Shown piece after piece: positions 39,101 to 51,036 of a stretch of 64,000 bases of DNA. Both the position numbers and the translations under genes were made by a program. Numbering within the stretch: position 1 is the first letter of the stretch; each line of letters begins with the position of its first letter. This stretch comes from Balanoglossus misakiensis (taxonomy: Eukaryota; Hemichordata). The stretch spans positions 2,108,001 through 2,172,000 of the forward strand of contig CM082591.2 in the NCBI GenBank assembly GCA_040954595.2. Direction: 5' to 3'. The notes beneath the pieces were generated by a model, which worked only from the letters and a program-made list of their open reading frames with translations, was not told the origin of the DNA and made no database searches.

Positions 39101-42053
39101 TTTAATGTTGCCTAGTGACGCAAAGCTTGTGACAAAAGAAGTAATTTTCACTTTCCTGATGAGAGTCAAATTAGGCAATTCTCACATGTATTTTGTGAAC
39201 AGGGATTTTATAACCTCTACCTTTTACACACCAGTTCACGTAATCGCAGTTTCGACTTTCATCACTTCGTGAAAATCACACACACACACACACAAATACG
39301 AGATGATTAGACAGGAAAACAGTCCCTATCTGAATTCGGAACAGAAAAGGCTTGCCTTTCATTGATTTTGTTTGTGCCTGTCAAACTGGATTTCAATCAG
39401 AATGTCTTTTCAAAAAAGTCTTAAAAGATTCATGAAATATGGTACCATTATATACACATCATACTTGATTTATATTCATATTATGATGCCCAGGTTCTCT
39501 AGATGAACATGGCACAATTATATACACATTATGCTCCAGTTTTGATATTGACATTATGACGCCTACAGCTCCCTAGATGAGTATTAGGCTGGAGATTAAT
39601 TGATATTTAAAAGCACTAAAGATGCACCGCTTGAACTATCTCTGCTTTTTATCAGCTGCGTCCCGAGAGGATATTACATCTAATGTAATGAATTCCAAGA
39701 AGCGATGATGATCGTGAACCTGGCCTACTTCTTGTAATTACCATCTTCGGTAGAGGTTCGAGTTTCTTTTTAAAATCTGTGTCATCACACATCTCAATCA
39801 TGATAGTGAAACTCATCCCAGACCAAGCAATAATTTTGAGATGGAAGTACATCATATGATATCATATATCATGTTGTATACATCTCATGTCAATCATGTG
39901 TCTCATATCATATCGTATATCTATTATGAAAGTGAAATCCCTTGACAGATATCTACACAATACAGTTTATCACGTTCTGTACGCAGACAAGATTCATGAA
40001 TACTTCGATCACTTAATTTTAGGTCAGTACTAAAAATATAGTACTAATTAACAAAGCTATACTTTAGTATATTTAGTATGATGTCTAAAAGAAACGACTT
40101 TGTCCCTTTCAATTTACACCACAAAAAATCGTTCAATCACATTGAAATTCAGTTCAGCTAGCTGCTATATGTGCAACCTACATTCCCCTTCTTGTTATCA
40201 GTCACAATCTACTTCAGTACTTGTACGAGACGATCGATCTCGGTACTGATGTGTCTTTCAGGTACATGTAGTGACAGGCATAGCTCTGCATACAGATTAT
40301 TTAACGGATAAGTGTTCCTAGAAAACTACCGTCTACTTTAATGTGAGCAGCTCAAACCCAAACATTTCAAATGCTGTATCAGGACACTGTTCATAAATTG
40401 ACCTTTAACCTCTGATGACCTTTCACCCCTAATGACCTTTCACTTCCACTGAAAGCTGCATTATCTGTGAGTTATCATGTTTACTTGTGTGTGCATGCTT
40501 GTCTACGGACGGATGATGTGATGTGGTTTCCTGTAATCAGGGCAAGTACCACTCGGAGATGCGATCACTCGCATTGTGTGGTCACTCTGGTAGCGGTCAA
40601 CGATCATGTCAGTCTCGTAACGGTCAGTTAACCCAACGGTCAGTGTGTCCGACATGTAACCTATACGAGTACTGAACATTTGTAAATAGTCAGTCTTTAA
40701 GTTTTACATCAAGTCCAATCATAAAAGCAATTACCCAAGAGCAAAGTAAAATGATGGCTCTAATGGTTTTATTTCTCACAATGTGACATTTTTTGAAATT
40801 TACGAGTATAGCCTACAGATATGCAAAGAAAATACAATGAAGTAGTACATTGCTGTGGTTACGAGGAAACATCACAGTGTATCACTATGGTTACAAAGGA
40901 ACAGCTACGACAATAATATATGCATGTGAATCAAATTCTATACATACTTGGACTACTAGACCTTAATAAGTCGAGTTTATGTAATAATTACCACTTCGCG
41001 TGCAAAATTAAGGAAATGACAAGACAATTTATAGACTATGTGAAACAGTCTAGTCACATAAATCATAATCTACATCATCACCAGTTTATTTATGAATTTA
41101 TATGACAGCAAATCCACAGTGAATTTTCAACCAAATAAAAATTAATGACAGTGAGCCCAGGTCTCCCAGAGGGTTGGGTTCCCCGGTGACCTTTGACACG
41201 GGTGACTAAAAAACCATGAATAGCAATGACGCAGACGAAAATACTGTTGTGTGTTTTCTGAGACAAACTGACAACGTGCTGTCATGTCATACCATGTGCT
41301 GTGATGTCAGGTTTCATGAATGACTTCTAACAGTCACGAGTTATGAAGGTTATGTGACAGACATCCTCTGGTTCTGAGAATAGACTTCCTGAATGCAATG
41401 TCTTCAGACTTGGCATTTTCAACTTCCCTTTCTGATCTTTGTTGCCAATATTATTACTAGCTCTAAACCCAGAATTACATCAGATAGATTTCAAGGGAAT
41501 AGAACACTCAGTCAAACACATGCCTATCTTGGATTCCGCTTGTATACATAGAGAAAGGCATTTTCTCAGAAACGAATGCAAACAGGTTGTTGACAAACCA
41601 CTTGGCCAAGTCTGGGCATAAATTGAATTTTAATTGAAACATTTTTTTAGTAAATGACGTTCATGCATGGTCATTATAAACAGCTGATTCAACGTAACAT
41701 GCATGTCCACATATGTAGAGCAAAATTAAATATCTGCAGTAAAAGCAAACATGAAAATGAAAGAATTGAATTTTTTTCATCTAAGATCCTTGTACATATT
41801 AAAATTTATGTCTACGGCTTGATAAAATCAAATTTGTAAATTCAACAGAAATCTAGACTAATAAACAAGTGCGTGGACTTTCAACTGACTTTTTTCAGTT
41901 TATCTCTCGGTGAAGTGTGTGTGTGTGCAGTGCATATTGGGCCATCGTTGAGTGATGTACGTATCATTGACGTTAACATTGACATGAGGGCTGAATACAG
42001 ACATGTGATACATACCCTAATATTCGACTGAAGAAGAAGGCCGTACAGCCCAT
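36189..42053 (-). CDS. MOB2: MOB2: MOB kinase activator 2
   Basis: Five minus-strand coding exons encode 237 aa, the same length as human MOB2: 42053-42016, 38218-38064, 37421-37325, 36836-36712, 36487-36189. The Mob/phocein fold is clear: KKPPVEEKKLYLD, DGIELNEWLATF, NNINLQYGCISEFC, YVDYVMSSVQKLM, HVFPTKYG, FHVLAHIYHAHF. Predicted zinc ligands are Cys83, Cys88, His163 and His168. MOB2 rather than MOB1/3 is shown by the EEKK..YL N-terminal segment, the DEKGKK string and the VMSSVQKL..VFPTKYG block. MOB2 binds NDR1/2 (STK38/STK38L) kinases and competes with MOB1, affecting morphology and cell-cycle control. The first exon (12 codons plus 2 bases, MGCTAFFFSRILG) was chosen because its length and phase fit the next exon exactly; alternative first exons are common in MOB2. 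The C-terminal 20 residues are unlike vertebrates. Confidence 0.93.
36615..36641 (+). repeat. (CA)n microsatellite in MOB2 intron 4
   Basis: About 13 CA units lie in the short intron between the last two MOB2 exons. Confidence 0.9.
37671..37811. mobile_element. 141-bp hairpin MITE in MOB2 intron 2
   Basis: Two arms of about 68 bp are near-perfect reverse complements. Each outer end reads GCAATAAAACACCCC (right arm on the minus strand), followed by AGCCATGGTATA and GATTTTGACCAGTTCA. Almost the whole element is stem. No target duplication could be assigned. Confidence 0.75.
37813..37981. mobile_element. Second inverted-repeat element abutting the hairpin
   Basis: Inverted ends of about 23 bp (ATTATATTATGCCAGTATAT on the left, its near reverse complement on the right) bound about 120 bp of AT-rich sequence. 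It directly follows the hairpin at 37671-37811, and the two could be one composite element. Confidence 0.55.
38219..42015 (-). other. MOB2 intron 1, 3.8 kb
   Basis: The intron runs from donor GTATGT after the first coding exon to acceptor CAACAG before exon 2 on the minus strand. No exon of another gene is recognised inside it. It may hold alternative MOB2 first exons or enhancers. Confidence 0.55.
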
Positions 42054-42663
42054 GGCGGAGAAATCATGGAGACAGACTCGTTACTCTGGATTGCATATTC
42101 CAACAGATATTGCGATGTAAAAGACACACCACACCTTTCCATCAATGCTAAACCTTTGATACGACCCGAGCATTCCCACTAAGGGTGTCGTCTCACTCCA
42201 ACTCAGACGAGCGTGTTCGATGCAAATATCGATTCTCTCGTACAGACCAGTGTTTTGCGGCCGCAGTTGTTACCAAGTTCACAATATTTGAGCAAGTTCT
42301 CAGACAGGCTATAACACTCTCCACAAATAACGCGACACTTGAAACATAAGCGCTGCCCCCCTCAACAGGGATCCTTGCCACCCCTATGTCTGAATGGAAC
42401 ATTCAAGACTAAGGTAGGTAAACTATTGTGACGAGTCGCCCGGCAACTGAAATTTTTATAAAAAGAGTTAATTATTAAAATGTTAACTCGGCCGACTGGC
42501 TGTACATGAACATTTTCCACACAAACAAATCTTCCCCATTCTGTGGTTTTTGTGACAGCTAGTTAGGCATTCTATTTGCGCACAGACGCAAGCTCTCTGC
42601 AGGTCACTCAGCGAAAAAGCAGGTTAATCTCTCGTCGTATTCTGCTCACAGCCCAGGTGTGTT

Positions 42664-42750
42664 AACCCTTTCACCCCCATCCATTTCCCTATGGTTTCAA
42701 CCACAGCCCTGAAAACAATGGGACTGTACCATAGCTCAGCTATGAATAGG
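42664..42750 (-). mobile_element. MITE 'AACCCTTTCACC', diverged copy upstream of MOB2
   Basis: The intact terminus AACCCTTTCACCCCCAT is followed by a diverged interior and a degraded far end (TAGGGTG). It is oriented opposite to the intronic copies. Confidence 0.5.
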
Positions 42751-43255
42751 GTGTACTTTCCCAAATTTCCTCTTCATCACCAGTTCTCGAATTCTCAACG
42801 CTCTCAAAGGGTTTTGAAATGTCAAGCACTTGTACCAACAGAATAATGAAAGCTCAAATTGTTTTTCTACAAATTGAACAGACAACTGATCCATAAGTCT
42901 ACAAAATCCATCAACAAGTCTTCATTCAAGAATTGAAGACAAGAATGACTAACAGATGGTCAGTTACAGATTACAAGACAACATTCCCCCATCCAACAAA
43001 ACATGAATAATTTTTTTTAAATATCCCTGTGACTCAATATCAGCTTACACAGCCGAGATATAAATAGAGACTTGACATATGCCGGTACAATAGTCATATT
43101 CACTGATGAATTTGACACAGCTGTAGCCTTCCTACAGGTCAGCCATTTTTCAGCTGTGTGTTTGGCAAGTCCATAAATTGCAGAGAGTATAGGATCTCCA
43201 GATTAAGGCTGTATTTTCCAGTATTTGGCAGACAGTACATAAAACAACATGAGAT

Positions 43256-43365
43256 GTATTGTACTGTATTGTATTGTATTGTATTGTATTGTATTGTATT
43301 GTATTGTACCATACCATACCGTACTGCACTGCACTGTACTGTACTGTACTGTACTGTACTGTACT
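43256..43365. repeat. Pentanucleotide array (GTATT)n then (GTACT)n
   Basis: About 110 bp of 5-bp units change from GTATT through ACCAT and CACTG variants to GTACT. The interior is self-complementary enough to give open frames on both strands, which are artefacts. Confidence 0.9.
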
Positions 43366-44336
43366 GGAGAAACTCATACTGCAGCATTATAGCAGCATGC
43401 TCAGTGACATTACTTGTGGATAGTGGATAACAGCTATCATTATCATGCCAGTGATCTGTGTACACAATTCATTAGTAACTGGACTCCCATTATTATCGGC
43501 CCTCCACCACTATGTACCTTATCCATTATCTGTAACACACACCACCATTACCAGCGCTGCATTGTCACACCTGTGTTAAAATGATTCATTAAGATAATGG
43601 ATATGGAGCTGTTATGTGTATCGGCCCTGAGCAACTTACACCCCACGCAAAAAGAATAAATGCCAATACTTTAATTTTGGTAATTAGAGAAGGAAATTTT
43701 TATTAAAACTACTGCAGAAAATATTGTTCGTGGGTCAGGAAATATACATGTTTAATGAAATATGTTTTTGATGGAATACAAATGAGCGTGGGTGAACAAA
43801 ATTGTCTTAGGCATTTCATGACTGAAGCCTATGACAGACCATGACACTGGTTAGACAGATGAAACTGATATGTTCGCAATCTACCAGATGTCACAGGTCA
43901 AAACGTGCTATACCCATGATTCAAATTACATGCATTTTATGAAGCCACAAGAGTACCATCCCCCTGGTTCTAAATTCCCAATGGACAACTACAGCATATA
44001 ATATTTAAAAGTACGTGTACATGGTGTTCAGATCATTCAGATCATCACAAATTTATTGGACATGCAGCATTTTTGCCACAATTTACACAACATTTATTCA
44101 GCTTCCATAAAAATATAACATTTGACAGAATTGATAAATTATGCTTTATTAAGACGATAAAAGGTTTAATATCACCATAAAATGCCGATTCAACCTGCCA
44201 AAATGATTTCTAGTTTTCACAGTGCTATCTGAGCTCTTTGTTCATATCTTGGAATTACAACATCTGGGGATGACAGGGTTATTACAAACATTTATGTGCA
44301 CTGTCATTTGTATCAGACAGTTGTCGTGTCATATGT

Positions 44337-44371
44337 ATACATCAGTGATACATTATGTATCACTGATGTAT
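44337..44371. repeat. Perfect 17-bp-arm palindrome
   Basis: ATACATCAGTGATACAT at 44337-44353 and its exact reverse complement at 44355-44371 are separated by one base. The outer flanks (CATATG) are also partly symmetric. It could be a cruciform-forming MITE relic. Confidence 0.75.
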
Positions 44372-45530
44372 TGTACCATATGAGCCTCTATGTCACTAGT
44401 CTGGTCCTCTGTTCCATTCCTCTTCCTGCCATTGGCTGCGCTGTCCCTTGAATTCATCAGTTACTGTGCAAATGTACTTGTAAATTCTTTCCCCCTATGT
44501 ACCTATCTGAGTATGTATCCCACGACAACCACTTCACATTTCTCAGTATTGCTTCGTTTTATGGTACGCAAAGTTGTTCAAACTAATTGTGTATCACACA
44601 AGCTGTAAAAGTGTAGAGCATTTTAATGGTGGGGTTCATAAACTAGCTTCGCGACAGCAAAACATAACCAAAGTCACGATATGGTTAGTGTTCCAACTCA
44701 AGATTGTTATGTTACTACTAGCACAGGGCCAACCCACTGTTAGCCAAAGGTTAGCCCTGAGTGTTACTGTACAAGCACACACTCTCCTCTCCCTTCCTCT
44801 CCCTCCTCTTGCTCCCTTTTCTCCCTCTCCGAGCTCCCCCATCTCCATACCGCCTCACACAAAAATCCTTAAACAATAATTCAGCACAGAAACTCACCAT
44901 CCATCTACTCGCATCAAATTCACAGCACCATAAACCATCATCAGCTGACAGTTTTATGAAGACAGGAGTCAGAATTTTGAACTGAACACTTTTTATTAAC
45001 CACATTTATCACTCCAAATCCTAGTTACCTATTTACCTCCGTGCACGCAACACCTGTGATTGATGGTAATGACTAATGTCTTCGACTGAGATCAGAATTC
45101 TATTGCCAAACATCGTAATTTACACCACATTGCATCATTGGGCATAAAGTCTATCCTGCCTTATTTGTAGGCAGCTCTTAGGTCAAGGGTCAACGTAGAG
45201 CTGTTGTCTGAGGGTGTTATTGAGTATATAGAAATTTTCCCATCATTTTTAAACACTTCTCTAACTTGACAGTATGTATCTTGAAAATTAAAGAAATTAA
45301 GAAAACATATTGATTTAGCATATTTAGTGTTTTGTATATTATCAGCAAATGAAATGTACATCATTAAAGAAATAGGACCCCCAAACAAAATCTGATCCGG
45401 TGGTAGGTTTCCGATATCATGATCTCCCCCCTGTGACGAGTTAAAGTGGAATGCCCTTGAACTAAAATGGAATGTGCCACTTTGCCTGATGGGTATGTTT
45501 CGAATGCAAGCAATGATGTCATTGTTTCTG

Positions 45531-45599
45531 CTGGTAATGACATCATTGCTTAGCTGGTAATGACATCATTGCTTAGCTGGTAATGACATCATTGCTTAG
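45531..45599 (+). repeat. Three tandem copies of a 23-bp unit
   Basis: The units begin CTGGTAATGACATCATTGCT and are identical over three copies (45531, 45554, 45577). Each contains TGACATCA, close to an ATF/CREB half-palindrome. It is a short minisatellite, and regulatory meaning is speculative. Confidence 0.85.
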
Positions 45600-46090
45600 C
45601 TAGCTGAATTTCTTGTGCTTCCCAGCCACTGTGGCCCCTAATAAATAGAGTTTTTGTTTTATAACAGTCAATTTTCTGGGACTACATCCAACGTGCAGGT
45701 GGCATTATGACAGTCAAGGAAATAGTCTTAGCTTTTGTAGGAAATGCCTGTTTTTGTGCAGATGAATATAATTTTCTTGTCAAGGAAATAGTACACACTC
45801 ACACCTGGATATGTGTACCACCAGTATGTTATCTTCTGTGTATTGAGCAGGGATGTGGGTATTTTAAAAATTAATTTAGCCAACCTCATCTACATGTATA
45901 CATCATTATATGTGTATTTTGAATGTCGGAAGGTACTAGACGGAGGAATTTCTAGCTCCTGCAAAACAACATTTTTTATGTGTGTGTCTGTGTTTTGGAG
46001 GGCATGTACATGCATGCTCATGTGCTATGCTCTGTTGAATTACCAATAAGATGACATCACAGCCAAGAGATGGGTATGGGCTTGCAGTTT

Positions 46091-46179
46091 AACCCTTTCA
46101 CCCCCAGTTCCCTCTACAGAGGTCCAACTTTACCATAGAAAACAATGGATTTGGACCGAACCATGGTGGTGAAAGGGTT
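46091..46179 (-). mobile_element. MITE 'AACCCTTTCACC', intact copy in inverted orientation
   Basis: It begins AACCCTTTCACCCCCAGTT and ends GGTGGTGAAAGGGTT with clean terminal inverted repeats. The interior is the reverse complement of the 28678 copy. It is about 89 bp long, the best-preserved family member here. Confidence 0.75.
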
Positions 46180-48496
46180 AAACTGGAGCAAACAATGGCC
46201 TACCTGTTTCCAGCAAAACTGGCTGGCCACCAAATCGCTTGAATGCTCCCCCTGTGCCCACGGTTCAATGAGGGTATTTATACTATCTCACAGATGAATG
46301 CCCCTGTATTGGGTCTCGTGTATTTAATGACAGAGCTATGCAAACTAAAAACTGGTAGGTTGGCAACTTTTGACGCACTAGGGCAAATTGGTCAAACTTA
46401 CACACCTACAAATCAAACTGTGTACAGTGAAATTAACAAACATCTACTTTCATTTCCAAGAGCTTTATAAAATCGATTTCTATTTCATATACAATTTGTG
46501 TGGTACAATATATGATTTGCCTCTCATATTTATTCATAATCTTTTAATTAATTAAGGACCACAATGGTCAGCTTATATGGTCAGTATTTCTTGACTATCA
46601 CAATCCATTAACAAAGCAAAATCTCCCAAGTGATTTGATAATTATTATTCATGAAATATACACTTGGTAATGAGGTCAACGCTCTTTGTTTTGTGTTTGG
46701 GTAATTTGCATAGGTCAACATGACATAACTGTCAAATGACTTCACTTGGGGTTTGACTGGCCACGGTCAGAGTTCAAAGTTGTGTTTATGTTTTGATGGT
46801 CAGTCGAGGTTCTAAGGAACACCCGTGGCTTTGTTTTGTTTTTATTATCGTACGGCCCACTGCACAAAAGGCGGACATCAGTTGCACATGGTCCGTGGTA
46901 CATACAAGGAAGTAACACAACCAAAATAGTTTACAGGACCATGTGCCCTTACTGAAGTTCCAAACATGTTACACATATAATCGAAGGCCACCACGACAGT
47001 CAGTGATCTTGAGGTCGCATACCAATGACAGCGTGTGTGTCCGCCAGTTTAAAACACATTAAAATACAATGTAAATATCATATACAGCGCTCGACTCAAC
47101 TGCTCGTGTTTTAGTGACATGGTGTCAAGGTCACAAGCAAAAATAGACGCTGGTATTTTCTCTGATTATCGAATAACTAGCGATCAATATGGCATTTCCT
47201 CGACCATGTTATTGCTATAAAATGTGTCGACGAAAGAAAACGTTTGATTCGTACTGGTAGGCATTTCTGTGACGTTGTGTCTCATTCTACGTAGTCGAGT
47301 ACATTTCAGTCGAAATGTACAAGCACTCTCTCTTTGAATCACGCATCGTAATTATCACTTCCTACTCACCCCATCAACCAATCCATGGTCGTGAATTCTT
47401 CTCTAATTATCACAGCTATTGTGTAGACCACTTGCCAGGTGTTCTGGTCATTACTTTTAGGGACAAAACGTGGTATTTTTGGGGACTTTCAACCGGTATT
47501 CGCCTGCGGGGTAAGACAGCTGTGTGCGCACTAGGGTTGCGCAGAGCCGATTATCCAAAATCCTTTGCGTTGGCCGTCATCGACAAAAGAACATCACTGC
47601 AAAACCGAAAGTAATTTCGCCAATTACGTCACACTTCTTTGAATAACAAGCTTTCTATTGAGAGATTGGCAAGTTTAATCTGCAGTTAATACATCTCGTT
47701 TTGTGCCACTACAAACAATATTCTTGATCTGACAGTACACAATAAGAACACACCTTGCTTTCTTGTAATAGGCAAAAAATTGTTGGATATGAGACCCAGA
47801 ATAACTTCCGTTTAGCAACTTTTAACTTCCATCAAAAAAGCGTCGAAACGTGCAAAGTACTGTGGAAACCCCCATAATAAATGAAAGCTCCCTCATGTAA
47901 AAAATCGTCATTATTATGCATGATTGACCTGGTAGAACATCTAATAATTCTCTTAGATTTGAACGATTGGGGATAGCGGAACCTAACTCCTGTGGGAAAG
48001 TTTATAACCCACGGAGTCTATTGGCGCCAAGTACTTTCCAGTCTCCGTTATATTATACGAACTCTCTCTTTGATCATTTTGAGAAGGTCAATAAGTCACT
48101 TTTTGTGGAATCAACTTGGAAAGATCTCCCGTACCGTAACACAATTAATTGCGACCCACAGACGGAGACAAATGACTTGGTATGTTGGATATTTATCCTA
48201 TTTATAAATCTCGGAGATTGGATCCGACTTCGGCGTTTTTATGGTGATGAACCTCGGAAACTTATTTCTCCACATGTTACATGCATACAGAAAGAAGTTA
48301 GATAACTCAACTCTAGATGGCGCTTCTCAGCTGCGTCGCCGAGAGTCTGGTAAAACCAATAATCGTACACTTTTTTTCAGCAATAAAATACCATATTTGA
48401 TTTGTAAGCCTTTATTTCTATACTGCATGTGCCAATACAGAGTGTTTTCTTGCCATGGCTACAAATATGGCAAGCCTCAGGGGTCTTAAGTATAGC

Positions 48497-49183
48497 AATA
48501 GTAGTATTTAATGTTGAAGTAGTACGATTATATTTTGATTTGTTAATATATTATAAATAAATAGTAGTATTTAATGTTGAAGTAGTACGATTATATTTTG
48601 ATTCGTTAATATATTATAAATAAATAGTAGTATTTAATGTTGAAGTAGTACGATTATATTTTGATTCGTTAATATATTATAAATAAATAGTAGTATTTAA
48701 TGTTGAAGTAGTACGATTATATTTTGATTCGTTAATATATTATAAATAAATAGTAGTATTTAATGTTGAAGTAGTACGATTATATTTTGATTCGTTAATA
48801 TATTATAAATAAATAGTAGTATTTAATGTTGAAGTAGTACGATTATATTTTGATTCGTTAATATATTATAAATAAATAGTAGTATTTAATGTTGAAGTAG
48901 TACGATTATATTTTGATTTGTTAATATATTATAAATAAATAGTAGTATTTAATGTTGAAGTAGTACGATTATATTTTGATTCGTTAATATATTATAAATA
49001 AATAGTAGTATTTAATGTTGAAGTAGTACGATTATATTTTGATTCGTTAATATATTATAAATAAATAGTAGTATATAATGTTGAAGTAGTACGATTATAT
49101 TTTGATTCGTTAATATATTATAAATAAATAGTAGTATATTATGTTGAAGTAGTACGATTATATATTGATTCGTTAATATATTA
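48497..49183 (+). repeat. 63-bp tandem array, left arm (11 units)
   Basis: Units start with GTAGTATTTAATGTTGAAG at 48501 and recur every 63 bp to 49131. The innermost two units have substitutions (GTATATAATG, GTATATTATG). There are no spacers between units, so it is a minisatellite and not CRISPR-like. Confidence 0.95.
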
Positions 49184-49238
49184 TGATACTTTGCTAGTAT
49201 TATTATTATTTACTTGTTTACAACCTTCACTTCCACCT

Positions 49239-49251
49239 CACCAGAGGGCGC
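49239..49251 (+). promoter_or_regulatory. CTCF-like motif in left arm
   Basis: CACCAGAGGGCGC fits the core of the bilaterian CTCF consensus. The mirror copy at 51655-51667 points the other way, so the pair is convergent. Binding is untested. Confidence 0.3.
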
Positions 49252-49321
49252 ACAATTTTTGCTGTCGGCCATTTCCCGTGTTTTCCGTTTGTTTTGTGCG
49301 TCTCAGTCGCAGTCGAATGAG

Positions 49322-49494
49322 ATGGACATCGAGGCAATATTGCAGGAGATAAATTTGGCAATGAGCGGGTTAAAGCTGCCACCGTTCTTTCCATGACGGA
49401 AGGGGAAATAAAGAGATTGGGAGTTACAAGAGCAGGTGATCGAGTGCGACTCCGAGACCTTTGCAAGGAAGCAACTCAGCCGTCACCGGCCTAG
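49322..49494 (+). pseudogene. SAM-domain-like coding remnant in left arm
   Basis: MDIEAILQEINLAMSGLKL opens at 49322 and stops at 49396. A second frame from 49393 reads MTEGEIKRLGVTRAGDRVRL to a stop at 49494. The second string resembles the C-terminal half of a sterile alpha motif (LTxxELKxLGVTxxGxRxxL). A frameshift or lost exon separates the two halves. It looks like host coding sequence captured by the element, and the SAM call is tentative. Confidence 0.35.
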
Positions 49495-49597
49495 CTCTGC
49501 GTACAGGTCTGTGTGTTCCCGGCGTTACACAGCCTCCACCACAGCCCTGCAAGGCGCCATAGAAAAAACTGGTGCTTCTGCGGTCCGGATCCGGACT

Positions 49598-51036
49598 GCA
49601 AAATGGTTTAAACAATTATTCTCCTTTAGGGACCGTTCAGTTTTTACGGCCGGGGGGGGGGGGCCGGCAAAATCCAGGGGGGGGGGGGGTCACAAGGGGG
49701 GGGGTCATCTGTTTTTTTTAAACGTTTAGGGGGGGTCACATACTTTTGCCACCAAACTTTTGCTTTTGAGTCCACAAAATTGCAGTTTCGCGCCCTTTAT
49801 TTTACAAAATTTTCTAATGTGGGAGGGGGACACCCCTTCCCACACCCACCCCCTACATTCTCCGCCACATTTCATTTTTTGTACCAGGGCAGAGTGCTTG
49901 CCACCCCAACCCCTTACCCCACCGATGATAATATTTAACAAAGTGAATACATAAAGGAGAATAATTGTTTAAACCATTTTGCATAACTGATAGTTTCGCG
50001 CTGCATCTTCTATATACTAGAAGTTTTATAAATGATGTCATGACGAAGATGACGCCAAATCTTCTAACTTTGAGTGGAGTGGCAAAAAGTAAAATTGGTC
50101 CTCCCAAACATTGAGATAATTTGCTTTTGAGTTCATTAAAATGTAACTTTGGGCTACATATTTTACACCCCCTCCATTCTTCGCCACATTGCATTTCTTC
50201 ACTGGTTTGTCTAGTTTACCATGAAGACTTCTTGCCACCACACCCCCCGATGCTTACTTAGTGGAGTGGCAAAATTAAAATTTGTCCTGCCTAACATTGA
50301 GTTAATTTGCTTTTGAGTTCATTAAATTGCAACTTTGAGCACCGTATTTTACACCCACCCCCGGCACTTTTCTTGTTTTACCGATTCTAGCAACTATTGT
50401 ATTGACTTGTCATTTTAATTTGTTCATAGATTTCTTTATTGCAACGATATACTATTATATACTTCAATAATACTTTAAGAAATTTATAATTGGGGTGTCA
50501 GGAGCCTCATTCCCTTTATTGCATACGGTGTACATAGGATCAGGACGGCGAATGTTTTGGGCGTGGGGGGGGGGGGGTCATCATATTTTTGGGTCTGTCA
50601 AAGGGGGGGGGCATCATTTTTTGGTCCTGGGTGAAGGGGGGGTCGGCCTGATTTTGAGAACCGATGACACAAACTTGCCGCCCCCCCCCTGCCGTAAAAA
50701 CTGAACGGTCCCTTGTGTATTCACTTTGTTAAATTTTATCATCGGTGGGTTTGGGGTGGCAAGCACTCTGGCCTGGTTCACTAGACAAACCAGCAAAAAA
50801 TGGCATGTGGCGGATAATGAAGAGGGTGGGTGTGGGAGGGGGTAAAATAAAGGGTGCGAAACTGCAATTTTGTGGACTCAAAAGCAAAAGTTTGGTGGCG
50901 AAAGTATGTGACCCCCCCCCTAAACGTTTAAAAAAACCAGATGACCCCCCCCCCCCTTGTGGACTTCAAAATTCAAGTGACCCCCCCCTGGATTTTGCCG
51001 CCCCCCCCCCCGGCCGTAAAAACTGAACGGTCCCTA
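49598..51036. mobile_element. Nested inverted-repeat elements in the centre of the fold-back
   Basis: A module starting GGGACCGTTCAGTTTTTACG at 49629 and running to about 49952 is repeated in inverse orientation at 50713-51034; a partial third copy ends at 50712. TA dinucleotides at 49627-49628 and 51035-51036 could be a target duplication. A 31-bp sequence at 49598-49628 (GCAAAATGGTTTAAAC...) recurs as its reverse complement at 49953-49983, framing the first module. A related stretch with GCTTTTGAGT and TTTTACACCC recurs near 50076 and 50268. G/C homopolymers of 8-13 bases are frequent. There is no coding content. Confidence 0.65.

Larger units (their letters stand above)
42100..48459. other. 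Gene-poor spacer between MOB2 and the fold-back element
   Basis: I recognise no gene in this 6.3-kb stretch. It holds two MITE copies, a pentanucleotide array, a 35-bp palindrome and a 23-bp triple repeat. Frames of about 100-112 codons near 47315-47614 and 47967-48305 have no recognisable domain. The first few hundred bases should contain the MOB2 promoter. Confidence 0.5.

Noticed and set aside
43139-43465. Tyr/Gln/Ser-Val repeat proteins on both strands
   Set aside because: They are products of the pentanucleotide array read in all frames.
47315-48305. Two plus-strand frames of 99 and 112 codons left of the fold-back element
   Set aside because: No domain, no splice partners and no family resemblance; not supported as genes.
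48497-49183. Regular 63-bp repeats that could look like a CRISPR array
   Set aside because: The units are contiguous with no unique spacers, the context is eukaryotic, and they are mirrored at 51727-52472 as transposon arms.
49598-51036. Glycine/proline-rich frames in the transposon centre
   Set aside because: They result from G/C homopolymers and lack start context or domains.
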